Below, in pieces: positions 47,145-58,735 of a DNA stretch of 64,000 nucleotides. The translations under genes and the position numbers were made by a program. Source of the DNA: Anaeramoeba flamelloides (lineage: Eukaryota > Metamonada > Anaeramoebidae). Location: contig JANTQA010000033.1 in assembly GCA_027625915.1 (NCBI GenBank), forward strand, positions 868,001-932,000, read 5' to 3'. The number at the start of each line of letters is the position of its first letter. The stretch's first letter is position 1. The notes below the pieces were generated by a model that saw only the letters and a program-made list of their open reading frames with translations, was not told the DNA's origin and did not search any database.

Positions 47145-50100
47145 TTAATTCTTTTCTTTGGAAATTCTCATAAATTCGCCAACTAAGGTTAAGATCATTT
47201 TATCTTTAACTTCTACGATATCTTCCGGTAATAAGAAGATTGTGCCACCTAATTTTCTGGTTAAGGAAATAACTAGTCTAGCATTATCCATATGGTCGAT
47301 ATATTCAGATCCATTGGAAACGAAATTATAATTGACTGCCTTGGGGTTGATTGAATATATCAGGTCTATTAAAAAGATTGAATTTTGTAATTTTTGATCT
47401 TTAAAACTCAAAATTTTGGACTTCTTTCCGGCATTTTTGACCTGTAAATTGGCCCAACTGACCATTGCCGAGTCTTCAATTTTCAAACCCTTGAGCACAT
47501 TAAGTTTTTTCAAAATAGCCAAAACGTGGTATCTCATTAACTGCCATACGTAACCAAGAACCATTTTTTTTTTGCCTTCGTAAATGTCTCTACCGCCTGT
47601 TGTTCTCAATTTGATACCTAACCGTTTCCCCAATTCCACGACACGGTTGCAATTATTAATTTTTTCGTACATGTTTCTGCAGTTAGTTTTAACAATTTTC
47701 CAATTGACTGTATTTGGAGGTGTGATTTTGTCAATTACCTGGAATAGAATATGGCCATCTTTTAAGTCCTCATACAAATGGTAGACCTTGGGCTTCACTC
47801 CTAATGAGTTTATCCACATTCGAAAGCTTCTTTCCTCCCTGGTGCCCACGTCCGGGATTTTGGAATGGCTTTTGGGCCTTTTCTGCGCCTGTATGCCAGA
47901 CTTGATGTCAAATAGGTAAGCGAGGAAGGCGAGATTCAATTTATCTTCGCCTCTTGTGATCCCAATTGGGGCAAGGAAATAAGTGATTTTCATTGCGTGT
48001 GTGAATTTGCAAATCAATTTAGCTCTTTGTTCCTTGTCCTTGATGGACAATAATTTTTTAATTGGGCAGCTCTTGGGATCCAATTGATTCAGCAGCAAGC
48101 CCAAAATGACGGAATCCTTGAGATCGTCCGAAAAGTTTGTCAATTTCTTTTTGTAGCCACCTCTTTTCAGATGGTAATTGACCCATCGCAAAATGAGATC
48201 CTCGGGATGAAGCGCGGCGATACCGCTTTGCCTTTCAGATTTCTCGCATAATTCCAGAATCTCTGGATGCTTTTCTGCATTGAGCTTTGATAGCAGCCCC
48301 GCCTTGATTATTTCCCAGCACAATTGCAGGCAGGGCACCTCTTCTTCATTTAACAGATCCTTTGAAGAGATGCCACGGACGTTACAGCCGAGCGCTAGCG
48401 CGGAATTGACACACAGAGTATGATTTTCCAAAATGGCGTCCATGTGCTTTTCGATATCGATTTCTTCAAAGACATTGATAACCCTTTCGTCAATGGTGCC
48501 CGGCATGATATGATTAACCAATTTACATAGCAAGAGCCCATCTCTCATCGCATCGACCAAATCGGGTGTCGTTTTGCCGATGGGCAAGAGATGGTTCAAT
48601 TCCAAATCGTATTTCAGCTCCTTGTTGATGTAATCGGTCATCATTTGCTCCACGATGTCAATTTCGCGATTCGATTCGATAATTTCTTCTTCAAGTTCTT
48701 CGGTGACCGTTTCAGTGATGACCTGTGGTTCAATATTCAGTGCCTCTTCCAATTGCTGCCTTAAGTTTTTGATTTCCTCCTTTAATTGTTTAATCACCAA
48801 ATACAGTTTGTCATTCTCTTCTTCCAATTTTCGATTGCCATTCATCAGTTTTTGCAATTTCATTTTATATAATTTCAGTTGCTTTTGATATTGAAGCTTT
48901 TGCTTCGCGGCCCGTTTATTCTTTTGCTGCTCAATTTCCAATTGTAGCTCGGTGTCTTCCAATTTCTTTTTCAAAATGTTCATCTGATCAATTTGGAATC
49001 GAGACATACTGCTTTGCCCTGAATTTAATTTTTTGAATTTGGTTTCATATTCCTTAATTTTGTTATTTAATTCCTTTTCAGTTTTATTTTTTTGCTTTTG
49101 TAAATCGTCGTATTTGATTTCCATTTCATCTAATTTGAATTGTAACTCTTCCAATTCAGACAGGTGTTTGCTATTCAGTTCATTTTTTTCAATTTCAAAT
49201 TTCCTATTCATCATGTTCATTTTCCTCTCTAATCGTTTTTTTTCTTTGTCAATTTCACTTTCCTTTGCCTTGATCTTTTTTTCATATCGGTTCCTTGTTT
49301 CCACAATCTCTTGCATTAATTCCATTTCCCTTTTTTGCCATTGGCTTTTCTTTTTTTTGAATTCCTTTTCCTTGTCTAAGAGTTTCTTGTTATGATCCTT
49401 CATTAAATTTTGCTTCATCTGATCCATTTCGTTTCTTAACTTTTCCTCTTTCATATTATAGAGCTTTAATTCATTTCTCAATCGTTCCTTGAGCTTTTCT
49501 AATTCGTTCTTTCCTTTGGATTGGCTATTTAAATTTAATTCAGTCTGCTTGAGGAGTTTCTCTAATTCCTTTATTTTGTTATTGCTTCTTTGTAATTTAT
49601 TTGAATATTCATTGATTTCTTCCTTTAAGTCACGATTATTTTGCTTGAATTTGAGTTCCGTTTCCATTAGTTTCGAGACGTGTAATTGGTAAAATAATAG
49701 TAATGTTAAATATAATATTCTTCTTTTATTATTAGAATCTTCTAGCAAGACAAATTCATTTTCATTTTCTTCAATTTCTGAGCTATACATCTCAATTTCT
49801 TTTAGAATCTCCATTTTTTGATTCTTGCCATTTTTCAGCGTTTTGACAATTTTAATCAATGCGTCATTAGCATTCGTAAAAATATTTTCTCCTAAAATTA
49901 TTTTTTTGTTTTTTTCTGAACTAAACCATTCGGTGATACCATAAATTCCTTGTAACATATTCGAATTCTTTATCGTCATTTTTTCTAACCAATAATTAAT
50001 TGCCTTTAATTCTCGGTTTTCTTTTTCCGATTCTTCATATGAAAATGTTTGTTTTAAATATTTATCCAATTCTTTAACATTTTTTTCATATTTACCATTG

Positions 50101-50149
50101 ATTTTGTTTTTTTCACGTTCTAAAAGGAGATATTGTTCATTTAAATTTT
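47145..50149 (-). CDS. Fimbrin/plastin-like actin bundler with long coiled coil
   Basis: Four calponin-homology domains, as in fimbrin, which cross-links actin filaments. The exon runs 50,149 to 47,145 (TAA), about 1,001 residues. No in-frame ATG precedes the coiled coil, an in-frame TAA lies just upstream, and AAATAG at 50,150 is a fair 3' splice site, so a first exon is missing. Order: a poorly defined N-terminal helical region, coiled coil (about 125-480, heptads with LEKLKERLRNEL, LQFKLDEMEIKYDDL), then CH1 (about 500-610, MRDGLLLCKLVNHIMPGTID), CH2 (about 635-745, LILRWVNYHLKRGG), CH3 (about 770-875, FRMWINSLGV, DLKDGHILFQVIDKI) and CH4 (about 890-1,000, AMVSWANLQVKNAG). NCNRVVELGKRLGI and YVWQLMRYH are fimbrin ABD2 motifs. 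Normal fimbrins have EF hands where this one has a coiled coil. The exon body is less AT-rich than the flanks. Confidence 0.88.
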
Positions 50150-50220
50150 CTATTTATTTGGTTAGTTAAGGTTTGTTTTGTTCAAATTTATTTTGAGTGT
50201 TTTATAAAGAGATATCGAAA

Positions 50221-50258
<38 letters not shown>

Positions 50259-50739
50259 AGAAATGAGTTTTGCAATTTAATAACAAAAAAGCTCGAATAA
50301 TAAAATTATTTATTTATTGATTTAAAGGAAATAGTGAAAAGATCCTAAAGAAAAAATCTCCCAAAAAATTGTAGATGTGTTGAGGGATTGTTTTGAACCC
50401 ATAAGTTTTTGATAATATTTATATATATTTTTGAGATGATCGTTTCCAATTTAAAAGTGTTATTGTTTGTTCTTAAATAAAATTAAAATAAACAAATTAT
50501 TAAAGATAACAATAGATAGAAATAAACACTTTTTCAGCCAATGAGGCCCAGTTATAATTAAGATTTCACTTGTAATTTTCTTTGTTTAAATATAAAGTAA
50601 GAAAGGTTTTTGAATAATTGAATTGTTGGAAAATCATAAATTCATTTTTTTTTTTAAAAACTTTTATTTTTTGTTTTCTACTTTTTATTTTTTCTTTGTT
50701 TTCAACTTTGTATTTTTTCATTTCTTTTTTTTTATTAAA

Positions 50740-50924
50740 ATGTGTAATTCATACTCTAAGAAAAAAAAAAAATGGAAAAGAAAGTTAATTTCTCAAAACA
50801 ATACCGATTCCTTGAATGAAATTCGTGATTCTGATCAACTAAAGTTATTTTATTTCCTTTATATTTCAATGTTCAAAAAGAATTTTATTGCAAAAAAGAA
50901 AAAAAAAAAATGGGTTTTATCTCG
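50740..50924 (+). CDS. Possible orphan first exon, unrecognised
   Basis: ATG at 50,740 opens 61 codons (LISQNNTDSLNEIRDSDQLK is protein-like) and runs into a strong donor, CTCG|GTAAGT, at 50,925. The rest is Lys- and Phe-rich. No matching second exon was found to the right; a copy of repeat D begins 55 bp downstream. It may be a broken gene or a chance frame. Confidence 0.25.
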
Positions 50925-50978
50925 GTAAGTTAAGTGACATATGAATTTTTACATTTAATATGCTTTTGATTAATAAAC

Positions 50979-51683
50979 TCTGTTTCAGTCAAAGGGAATA
51001 ACGTTTTTTTCAAATATCAATTATTTTATATAATTGACCTTTGAAGAACAAATAAGAAATAAAGAGAATAATACACATCAAAGAATTGTTGATACATGTC
51101 TGAAAGAAAACCAATTAATCAATAAATTTTCTTGAAAATTGAAAAACTCAAATTCTTAGGGCCCTATTGAGAAAAACAACGATGTTCGTTTTGAACTTCT
51201 ACTGGTATTTGAATAATAAATATGAAACATTTTTCACTTCATTTTCCATACTTTTCTTTTAGAAATTAAGCACCCAAACAAAGTTTGTTGGTATTTGTGG
51301 TCTCTATTTTAAAAAGGAAATGAAAAAGAAGTGAAAATTTTTCAAATTTATTAAACAAATATCAAGATCAAAGATCGAATTGAATTGCAATAGAAATCAA
51401 TATGATTTCTCAACAATCTTTACATGGTTTCAATGACATTAGAATAACACGTTTTTACCAAGTGACTCTTGATCTTGCAATAAAAAATTTTTTGCAAATG
51501 AATGAAGTTTTGAAAAAAAAATCGAAAAAAAAAAACAAAAATGTGTAGAATATGTGAAAAAATGATTTCAATTTTGAAAATTTCCAAAATAAAATTTTTC
51601 TTTTAATATCTATGCAAACCCTTTAAACACGTGTATTATATCATTACAACTGGGCCCCTTTGACTGAAAAATAGTTTATGTTT
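50979..51683 (+). repeat. Direct repeat D, right copy
   Basis: Colinear with 46,057-46,770 and in the same direction, including the nested family B MITE (ACTGGTATTTGAATAATAAA at 51,201) and the end block AATTTTGAAAATTTCCAAAA, ACAACTGG. The two copies enclose the fimbrin-like gene. Confidence 0.8.
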
Positions 51684-53984
51684 AATTTTCAAGAATATAT
51701 TTTTCTAAATTTGAACCATATTTGGAAAGTAATTATAAATTCTTTTTAAAACAAAAGGGCACGCCTCTCAAATCATCAATACTATTGAATCTGATTGTTT
51801 ATAAGATAATTACTTTTTGGTGATTTTCATTTTAATTATTCATTTTTTCATTTTTTGTTTTTTTATTGGTGGATATTGAACAGTTGGAAAATGAAAAAAC
51901 AAGATAAGAAGAAACCAATTTTTAAATAATCTACCAGTATAAAAATGGAAACAGTTTAAGTTTGATTTCAAATGAAGCTAGATATAGGAATTAAGAAATA
52001 ACATTATTGGCTTGATACATGGAACAAAGAAAAAAGAAAATAGAAAATAACGAAAAAAAACAAAATACCCAGATGGTTTGTGATTTTATCTTGAAAATGA
52101 GACATTAAAGAACAAAAGTTTGATATGTAAAGAACTTTTCCCCAATTCACCTTGTTCAACAGTTTTTTATTGATTTTATTATTTTTTCCCTTACAATTTA
52201 CAAAACGAGATTTCTCATTTCAAATAAAAGGGCACATCAATTTTTGAAATATTTAATTTTAATTATTATTGTTTTGTTTTAATGAGTTTTAAATATTCAT
52301 TTGAGTGTTTTTTTAATGTTTTAAAGAGTTTATTATATTTTAGAATGATGCTACAATTAATTTGATTCAATTATGAATAATTCTTGAATTTTCTGTGCCC
52401 ATTTTATTTGAAAAAGAGTTTATTTATCATTGGTATAAAGATCTATACCCATGTCATGTTTATAATAAATTGAGAAAAATATTTTTTTGGTGTTAGTCCG
52501 ATAGGTTGGCGGTAAGCGCAACATGAGAAAAATTGCAAATTCTTATGAATATTATTCTACTCATTTTGTGTGAAAAAAATTTCAACAAATTTAGTTAACT
52601 TTTTTATTGTAACCAATTTTTTTAAATTCAAAAAAACAGTTGTTATGTTTTGGGGGGGTGTAGTAGAACGAAGTTTTACAGAATTCAAAAGAATAGAGAA
52701 AAATTAAAGATTTTAATCAATTCTTTTAAATTCTGGAAAAGTTAATGGTGGTTTTCTTGAGGATTTCTATTTTATTCGTAGAGTGTTCTAGTTTTTTTTT
52801 GAGGTTTTCCAAATAAACAGAAAACTCGAGAAAAGCAAAGATCCGTTTTTTATGAATCAAAGCAATAATTTAAAAAAATAATGGGTATGACTGTAAAAAT
52901 AGTTTAGTTATATAATGAGTTTAAATTCAATATTCCAACGAGTAGAGGATTAGTGGTGCTTTCTAATTTGTTTGTAAGAAAATCGTAGTTGTAATAAATA
53001 AAAAATAAACTATTTTTCAAAAAGGTTTACTCATTTGGTAATGTTATTTTAAGTAGTTGTGAACGAGTTTTATCAGAGATTCTTATCAAAAAATAAATTT
53101 TCAATTGTTTGGATCAAACTCATTTTTTCTAATTTAATCAAATTTTAATTTTTTTTTTATGTTCTAATTTTTTCTTTAGTTGCAGTAATTTTAAAGCAGA
53201 TTCGTCAAAAAATATTCAGGGAGTCTGTACATTTTAACAAAATTAGAGTGTTATGGTTTATGCGAAACTAAATTATTCAAATCATTTCTTTAGCCAAATA
53301 CATTGATATTTTAATAAATATGAGAGTATCAGGTATCCAAAGTATAATATATTTACATATCGATTAAAAAATGGAAATCAAAAAAATGAAAAAATTGATC
53401 AAGAAAAAATAAATAAAAATCATTTATTTCTTGATCTTATCTGTATAATCTGATACAATTACTTCTTCATTACTTGGTTTTATTTGTAATTCTTATTTAA
53501 TAAAAACCTTTTTTTTTTGAAAAATTATTTTTTATTTCTAAAAGAATTCCCAAAATGAAATTTAAAAATCTTATTTTCATTTAATTGTTCTAATTCTTAG
53601 TTCTGATTCAAAAAATAAGATATTTTTTGAATTCTTCTTCAGAAATAAAAGTTTTATTGAATGTATTAGTTTGATTTCATAACTAATTTATTTATTTTTA
53701 ATTAAATTGAAAAACTAAATAATTCTGAATCATGATTTAAATTTTTTCTCAATTATTCTTTTACTTTGGGTCGAATCTTAATGTAACTGTTTTTTGATTT
53801 TGAGAATTCAACCGCTTTATTTTAATTTTACCAAAGTATCCTTGGTTTTGGTTTTGGCTTTGTTTGATAAAAATTATTTGAAAATAGAATTTTGAAAACA
53901 AATTTGTAAAAAAATGTTTTGTAAAATAAATAATCAATAGTAAAGGGGCAAGAAATCCAATGTAATGACTTGTTTGGTTCCATC
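51684..53984. other. Intergenic; LINE-type hairpin block
   Basis: 52,640-52,850 holds palindromic units like the LINE 3' UTRs (ATTCAAAAGAATAGAG with its inverse, GAGGTTTTCCAAATAAACAG with its inverse), probably a solo LINE 3' end. At 52,499-52,530 a GC-richer string (TTAGTCCGATAGGTTGGCGG) resembles a tRNA A box but no B box or cloverleaf follows. Nothing else. Confidence 0.4.
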
Positions 53985-54165
53985 CAAATTAAGAAGATAA
54001 AGAAAACAAATCTTCGGAATTTGCTTTTTTCGAATTTTTTTTTTATCATTTTTGATTTCAACAAATTTATCTGGAAAGGTGATCTTTCGTGATTGGCCTT
54101 CTAAAAGAAAAGATTTGTTTCAAATACACACCCTCTCTGGCCTATTTTTTTGGTTTATTCAATGG
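53985..54165 (-). repeat. Interspersed repeat R1, inverted partial copy
   Basis: Reverse complement of the 62.6-62.75-kb block: AAATTAAGAAGATAAAGAAA, GGAAAGGTGATCTTTCGTG, GATTTGTTTCAAATACACACC. Confidence 0.65.
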
Positions 54166-54650
54166 ACTAATTTCAAGAATTCCCCTATAAACACATTTCT
54201 AGATCCAAAACCTAATTTATAATATCCAAAAATTTAAATCCAACAATAATGTTCAAAAAATTGAAAAATTAAAGATTTAATTCTGAATTACTTTGGGTTC
54301 TTTTTCTTTTTACAAAAAGAGCAGTGAATGGTATTTTGGTTTAGAAGTTTCAATATTCCATGACACTCAAAAAATCTTTTTTCAGTAAGGTTATCACAAT
54401 TAAAATTTTTCAAAAATGGTAAAATGTCCCTACTTACTTTACAAGTTACTCAAAAATAGTCTAAATATTGAAATAGAAAAATATTTTGAACACTTTTTAA
54501 AACTTTGTAATTTTACTTTTTTGAAAGAAAGGTACGTTTAAAAATTTAAAAAAATTGTTGAAATATCTTTCTGTTTGTGTAATTGAGTTCTAAACCTTAT
54601 TGTTAAATTCAAAAAATTTAATTTTTATGTTTATTTAATTTCGATTATTA

Positions 54651-54818
54651 TACTGGTATTTGAATTTCAAATGGGAAATTTTTTCACTTGCTTTTCATTT
54701 TCCTCTTTGTAACAAAGACTCCAATTTACAACCCACTTCTAGGGAAACTCTGTTTGTAATTGAAAAATAAGGAAAATGAATTGAAAATATTTTCCCATTT
54801 AAAATTCAAATACCAGTA
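54651..54818. mobile_element. MITE family B, complete copy
   Basis: Core of 164 bp between TA dinucleotides; both ends CTGGTATTTGAATTT then AAATGGGAAA. This is the same size and termini as the bZIP intron copy. It lies 190 bp beyond the second exon of the coiled-coil gene, so it could be in an intron of that gene or in its 3' flank. Confidence 0.9.
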
Positions 54819-55005
54819 AAAAATCTTATAACTCCACTTTTCAAACAGTTCAAGACAAAGAATATTTTGAAAATTAACCAAGTTTACAAGTTCTCTTTGC
54901 ATATAAGCCAACTAAAAAAATACTTTTTTCAAATCAAAAGTAAACCTAAATTCCAAAAAGGATAAATGAATTAGAAAAAAGTTCAAAGCATGAATTTGAA
55001 TTTAC

Positions 55006-56136
55006 CATACGACTTATGACTTGGTAAAATGTCTTGTAACACTAGTTCCTTCAAGGGTTTTGCTAATTCAAATATTTATCTTTTTCTTTTTAATTTTTTT
55101 ATTCTTTTTTTAATTTTATTCAACTTTCAATTGAAAAAAAACAAAAAAGAAAAAATTAAAAAAGGAAAAATAAAACAAAAAAGAAAAAGAGAAATCCAAA
55201 AAGAAGGATTCACTTACTATACTTATTTTTCAAATTTTCATATTCCTTTTCCAGATTTTTTTCCTTCTCAAGTATCTTTTTGAGCTCTTGGTTTTTTTGT
55301 TTTTTGTGATCCAATTTTAGCTTCAATTCTTCATTTTCTTTTGCCAAATTTGAACCTGCTCCGTAGTGGTTTTTATACTTTTGGAGATCTTCGTCGGCTT
55401 TTTTGAGTTCGTCAAGATACTTTTGATTCGAAGACCATGCCTCTTCTACCTTTTTTCGCAAATAGAGATTTTTTTTGATTAAATTTTGTGTGTCGCTCTC
55501 GTAGTCTTGGATGGTGCTTTCAAATGTCTGGTTCTGTGTCTCGAGATCTGTTATTGCAGATTTCAAATTATCAAATTCGTTTTTCTGTGTTTGGTAATGG
55601 GTCTCGATGCTGCTTAGCCTCTTTAACTCATTTTTGATCGTCTGGTTTTCTTTGGAGACACGCAAACCAGCCATGGCTACTTCACGGATCTCGTTCTCTC
55701 GCTCTTCAATCGTCTGGTAAAGCTCGCTAATGTAACCCAACAGGGCCTCATGGTTTCCTTTGTTCATCATTTCAATTGGGTTGTTTTTCTTCATCGACAT
55801 TGTTTTCCTTTTCTGTCTTTCCTCGTCTGTGTTGTTTGCTAGTCCCTTAAGCATCAGCCGAACCTCGTTTTTTAAGTTTTTCGGCTTTTGTTGGTTGTTG
55901 ATTTTGTTATGTAGCGTTTTTGTTTGCCTCTTGGAAATCCTCATTGTATGGATCCTCCTCCTAAATGGCTTGGGCTTCGCATCTTTCCTTGTTTGGTTTT
56001 GTTTATGGTTTTGGTTTTTTTGTTGTTGCTGTTGTTGTAATTGTTGTTGTCTTAAACTCTTCGACCCTAAACCACTATTAACAGAGATGGGCCTTTCTAA
56101 TCTTAGCGTTTGAATTCTTCGTTTGTTATGAGACAT
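55006..56136 (-). CDS. Coiled-coil protein, possible dynein adaptor, 3' end open
   Basis: Exon 1 is 56,136-55,218 (ATG; MSHNKRRIQTLRLERP), ending at donor GTAAGT. Exon 2 is 55,062-55,006 after acceptor TGAATTAG and reads KPLKELVLQDILPSHKSY before a second donor (GTAAAT). Further exons were not found with confidence; LVNLVNFQNILCLELFEKW at about 54,835-54,895 is a candidate. The N-terminal 100 residues are basic with a poly-Gln run. From about 130 on it is continuous coiled coil. EREVAMAGL-type sequence, precisely VAMAGLRVSKEN inside the first coil, resembles the CC1 box (AAxxGxxLLxxN) by which BICD, Spindly, TRAK and related adaptors bind dynein light intermediate chain. That resemblance is by eye, with substitutions. 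Only the gene and the coiled coil are secure. Confidence 0.75.
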
Positions 56137-56554
56137 AATTTTGTTTTTTTTATTTTTTTTTTGGTAAAAAATAAAGAACACAAAAAAATAAATTTTTTTT
56201 TTCTTGGTTTTTTACTTTATGATTTTATTTTAATGAGAAGCATTAGTGTTTGTAAAGTATACCATTTTTTTTTGACTTTATTTTATTCAAATACTTTAAA
56301 TTTTATTGCTTTCTTCCTATTTTTTTCCCCAAAAGAAATTTGATTTAAAATTTTGTTGAGAATATATTTAAATTTGAATACTTTGTACAATGTTCATTTT
56401 AATTAGAAGATGGAAACGTACAAACCAAAATAATTGTCCACCAGTAGTACACTCTCAAAGTGTAATTACATTCTCGTCCAAAAGGACAAAAATATCTGTA
56501 AAGAAAATCATTTTTTTCAAATTAAATTTTACTTTTATTCACTTTAAACGAACA
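56137..56554. other. 5' flank of the coiled-coil gene
   Basis: AT-rich. The open frame at 56,390-56,572 reads into the foldback's left end and looks non-coding. Confidence 0.35.
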
Positions 56555-56932
56555 AATGTCTTAATATTTTAAGTTTTTTTCTTAAATTTGTTATTTTTCA
56601 ATTACTATAAAACTTTTCCCATGCTCTACATAAGGCTGTGGTTTTTTGTTAAAAAAAATTGTTGTTTCTTATCACAAAAAATTCAATTGAATGAAAAAAT
56701 AAAAATGTTTGGGATTGTATTTGTTTTTTGATTTCTAAAAATTATTTTTGTTTTGTTTATTTCTCTTTCAACCCCAAACATTTTTATTTGTTTATTCAAT
56801 TGAATTTTTTGCGATAAGAAACAAAAATTTTTTTTGTACAAGAAATCACTGTCTTGTGTGGCGCATGGGAAAAGTTTTATAGTTTTGGAAAAATAACAAA
56901 TTTAACTAAAAAAAATACAATATTAAGACATT
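56555..56932. mobile_element. Foldback element, about 378 bp
   Basis: Arms of about 180 bp are imperfect inverses of each other: outer ATGTCTTAATATT / AATATTAAGACAT, then AAATTTGTTATTTTTC / GAAAAATAACAAATTT, AAAACTTTTCCCATG / CATGGGAAAAGTTTT and, near the centre, AAAATGTTTGGG / CCCAAACATTTTT. One GC-richer segment in the right arm (GTCTTGTGTGGCG) has no good partner. No other copy was seen in this window. Confidence 0.85.
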
Positions 56933-57675
56933 AATTATTGCACAAGTTTTTTGATATTTTATTTTTTGAAAAACAAAAATTTCAAGAAATCAATCGATAT
57001 CGAGTTTTAAAATGAAGATTTCCTTTATTGGGCTAAGAAATTGAAGTAAAGAGAATAATCTACAACTTTTAAATGTTTTTTTTCATTTCGGAAAAAATCT
57101 AATCTGAATATATAAGTAATAACAACATAAAAATTCTGTCAAAAGAACAATACATTTTTTGTTTCAATTGTGTATGATTATTCATCATATTTAAACAAAC
57201 TACCTTTAATGAAAATTTCATTTTTCTATTTCCAACTTGATTTTTTTCTTTTATTTTATTTTTTCTGAAAATAAACCTAAAACAAAAGAGACAAAGTTAA
57301 TTATTTATTCATTTTCACTCAATATTTGTGTTTTATCTTTGAAAACAATTAATAATTATGAAATTGAAAATTAATATGATTTCCAAAAGAGTTGGGTTCC
57401 ATTAATAATCAAAGTATTAGTGGATCAACAATTGATGATTAAAATTTTAATATGTTTTTTACAAATATTTGTTTTTGAATAATCTGACATCAAAACTTTC
57501 TTAGAAAGAGTAAGTTCTTATTTATAAAACGATACTTTAAATACATATCTAAAAAAAAAACAAAAAATATGATAATGGAATTTGAATTTGAATGAGATAA
57601 ATATTTCAACTGATTATATATATATTATTTCTTCTTAATTACTATCAATTAGAATTCATGATAAATCTAAATATA

Positions 57676-58212
57676 AACTAAAATTCAAAATTTTCCACTC
57701 AGTTAAAATGGCCCAAAAAATCATAATAATTCAATTTTATTCAAATTAGAAATAAATTTTGATTTTTTGAAAAATATGTAAATCATTTTTTCATATTTAA
57801 GTTTTTGTTTTCTTTTCATTTTTTGAATTAAGTAACTTTTTTTGATCGAACTTTTTTTCGAAAATTGATATTAAGTTAAAGTTGTGTAGTTCCAAATAGA
57901 AGAACCCAAATAAAATTAATTGGTAGTATAAGACCTTTTGATCTATCAATATTACTAATAGAATTTCAACAAATTTACTGATGTATTTGATTTTGTTCTG
58001 CTCTCTAAAAATTTTTCAAAACATCCTTGATTTATTTAGATTGATAATTATTTATTTTTTGATTTTCAAGTTATTTTGATATATATATATTTAAAAATGT
58101 TAAAATTTCAATTAGTGAAAGGTTCTAATTTGGTATTTCTTCTTGAATTGGTTAAATAAGTTTTTTTCACAAATTCAATTTTGGTGTGTTAAAAATTTTG
58201 AATTGGGGTTTT
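57676..58212 (+). mobile_element. MITE family A, copy 6
   Basis: Ends AAACTAAAATTCAAAATTTT and, inverted, GTGTTAAAAATTTTGAATT. Colinear with the 36.4-kb copy throughout. Confidence 0.82.
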
Positions 58213-58464
58213 TATTATGAATAAAAAAGTATCTAACAAAAAAATATAGTGAGAGAGAGTCATGTATTACAATATCTGTCTTTAAAATATCACTTGTTTA
58301 ATAATCGGAAAATGAAAATGAAAAGAATTTTTTTAGCCTAATTGTTGTACTACTCGTAATTTACTTTATTTTAAAAACCAAATTCTTATTTGTTTTACTC
58401 TTTTCTATTGTGTAAAAGATTCTTGTTTATCTTTTAGAAAAATAAAAAAAAAATAAAAAGGGAT

Positions 58465-58735
58465 CTTTAATAAGGTTTCTGCTCACGAGTCATATAATTA
58501 GATCTTCTCTACTTTTTGAAATGTTCTTCAGCAAAAGAACACACTTCATTCTTAGCTATTTCCAATAAAGTGGTGCAAATTTATTTTATAATATCTCTAT
58601 TAAACCCAATCTTCAATAAAGTATTCAAACATCCAAAATCATTAAATAGCATTTATCGATTCTTGATAACAATTCATTTTGTTTCTTAGTATTTTATTAC
58701 ATAAATAAAAGATATTAAATTTTCTGATCCCGCTT
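58465..58735 (-). pseudogene. Decayed BTB-type protein gene fragment
   Basis: One minus-strand frame, broken by six stops, still reads GSENLISFIYVIKY, LFNDFGCLNTLLKIGFNRDIIK, ICTTLLEIAKNEVCSFAEEH and RRSNYMTREQK. The first piece resembles the end of a BTB fold (compare ENIECFLKFIYRN in the intact gene 1.2 kb away) and the second the helical segment that follows it. There is no start, and the flanks are plain AT-rich sequence. I infer a dead relative of the kelch-BTB gene, or a weathered downstream duplicate. A chance frame is possible. Confidence 0.4.

Noticed and set aside
50336-50410. MGSKQSLNTST frame (minus) as the missing myristoylated first exon of the fimbrin-like gene
   Set aside because: It has a stop after 26 codons and no convincing donor before the 50,150 acceptor; likely chance.
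52495-52535. tRNA gene or SINE head
   Set aside because: An A-box-like string is present but there is no B box, acceptor stem or T arm downstream.
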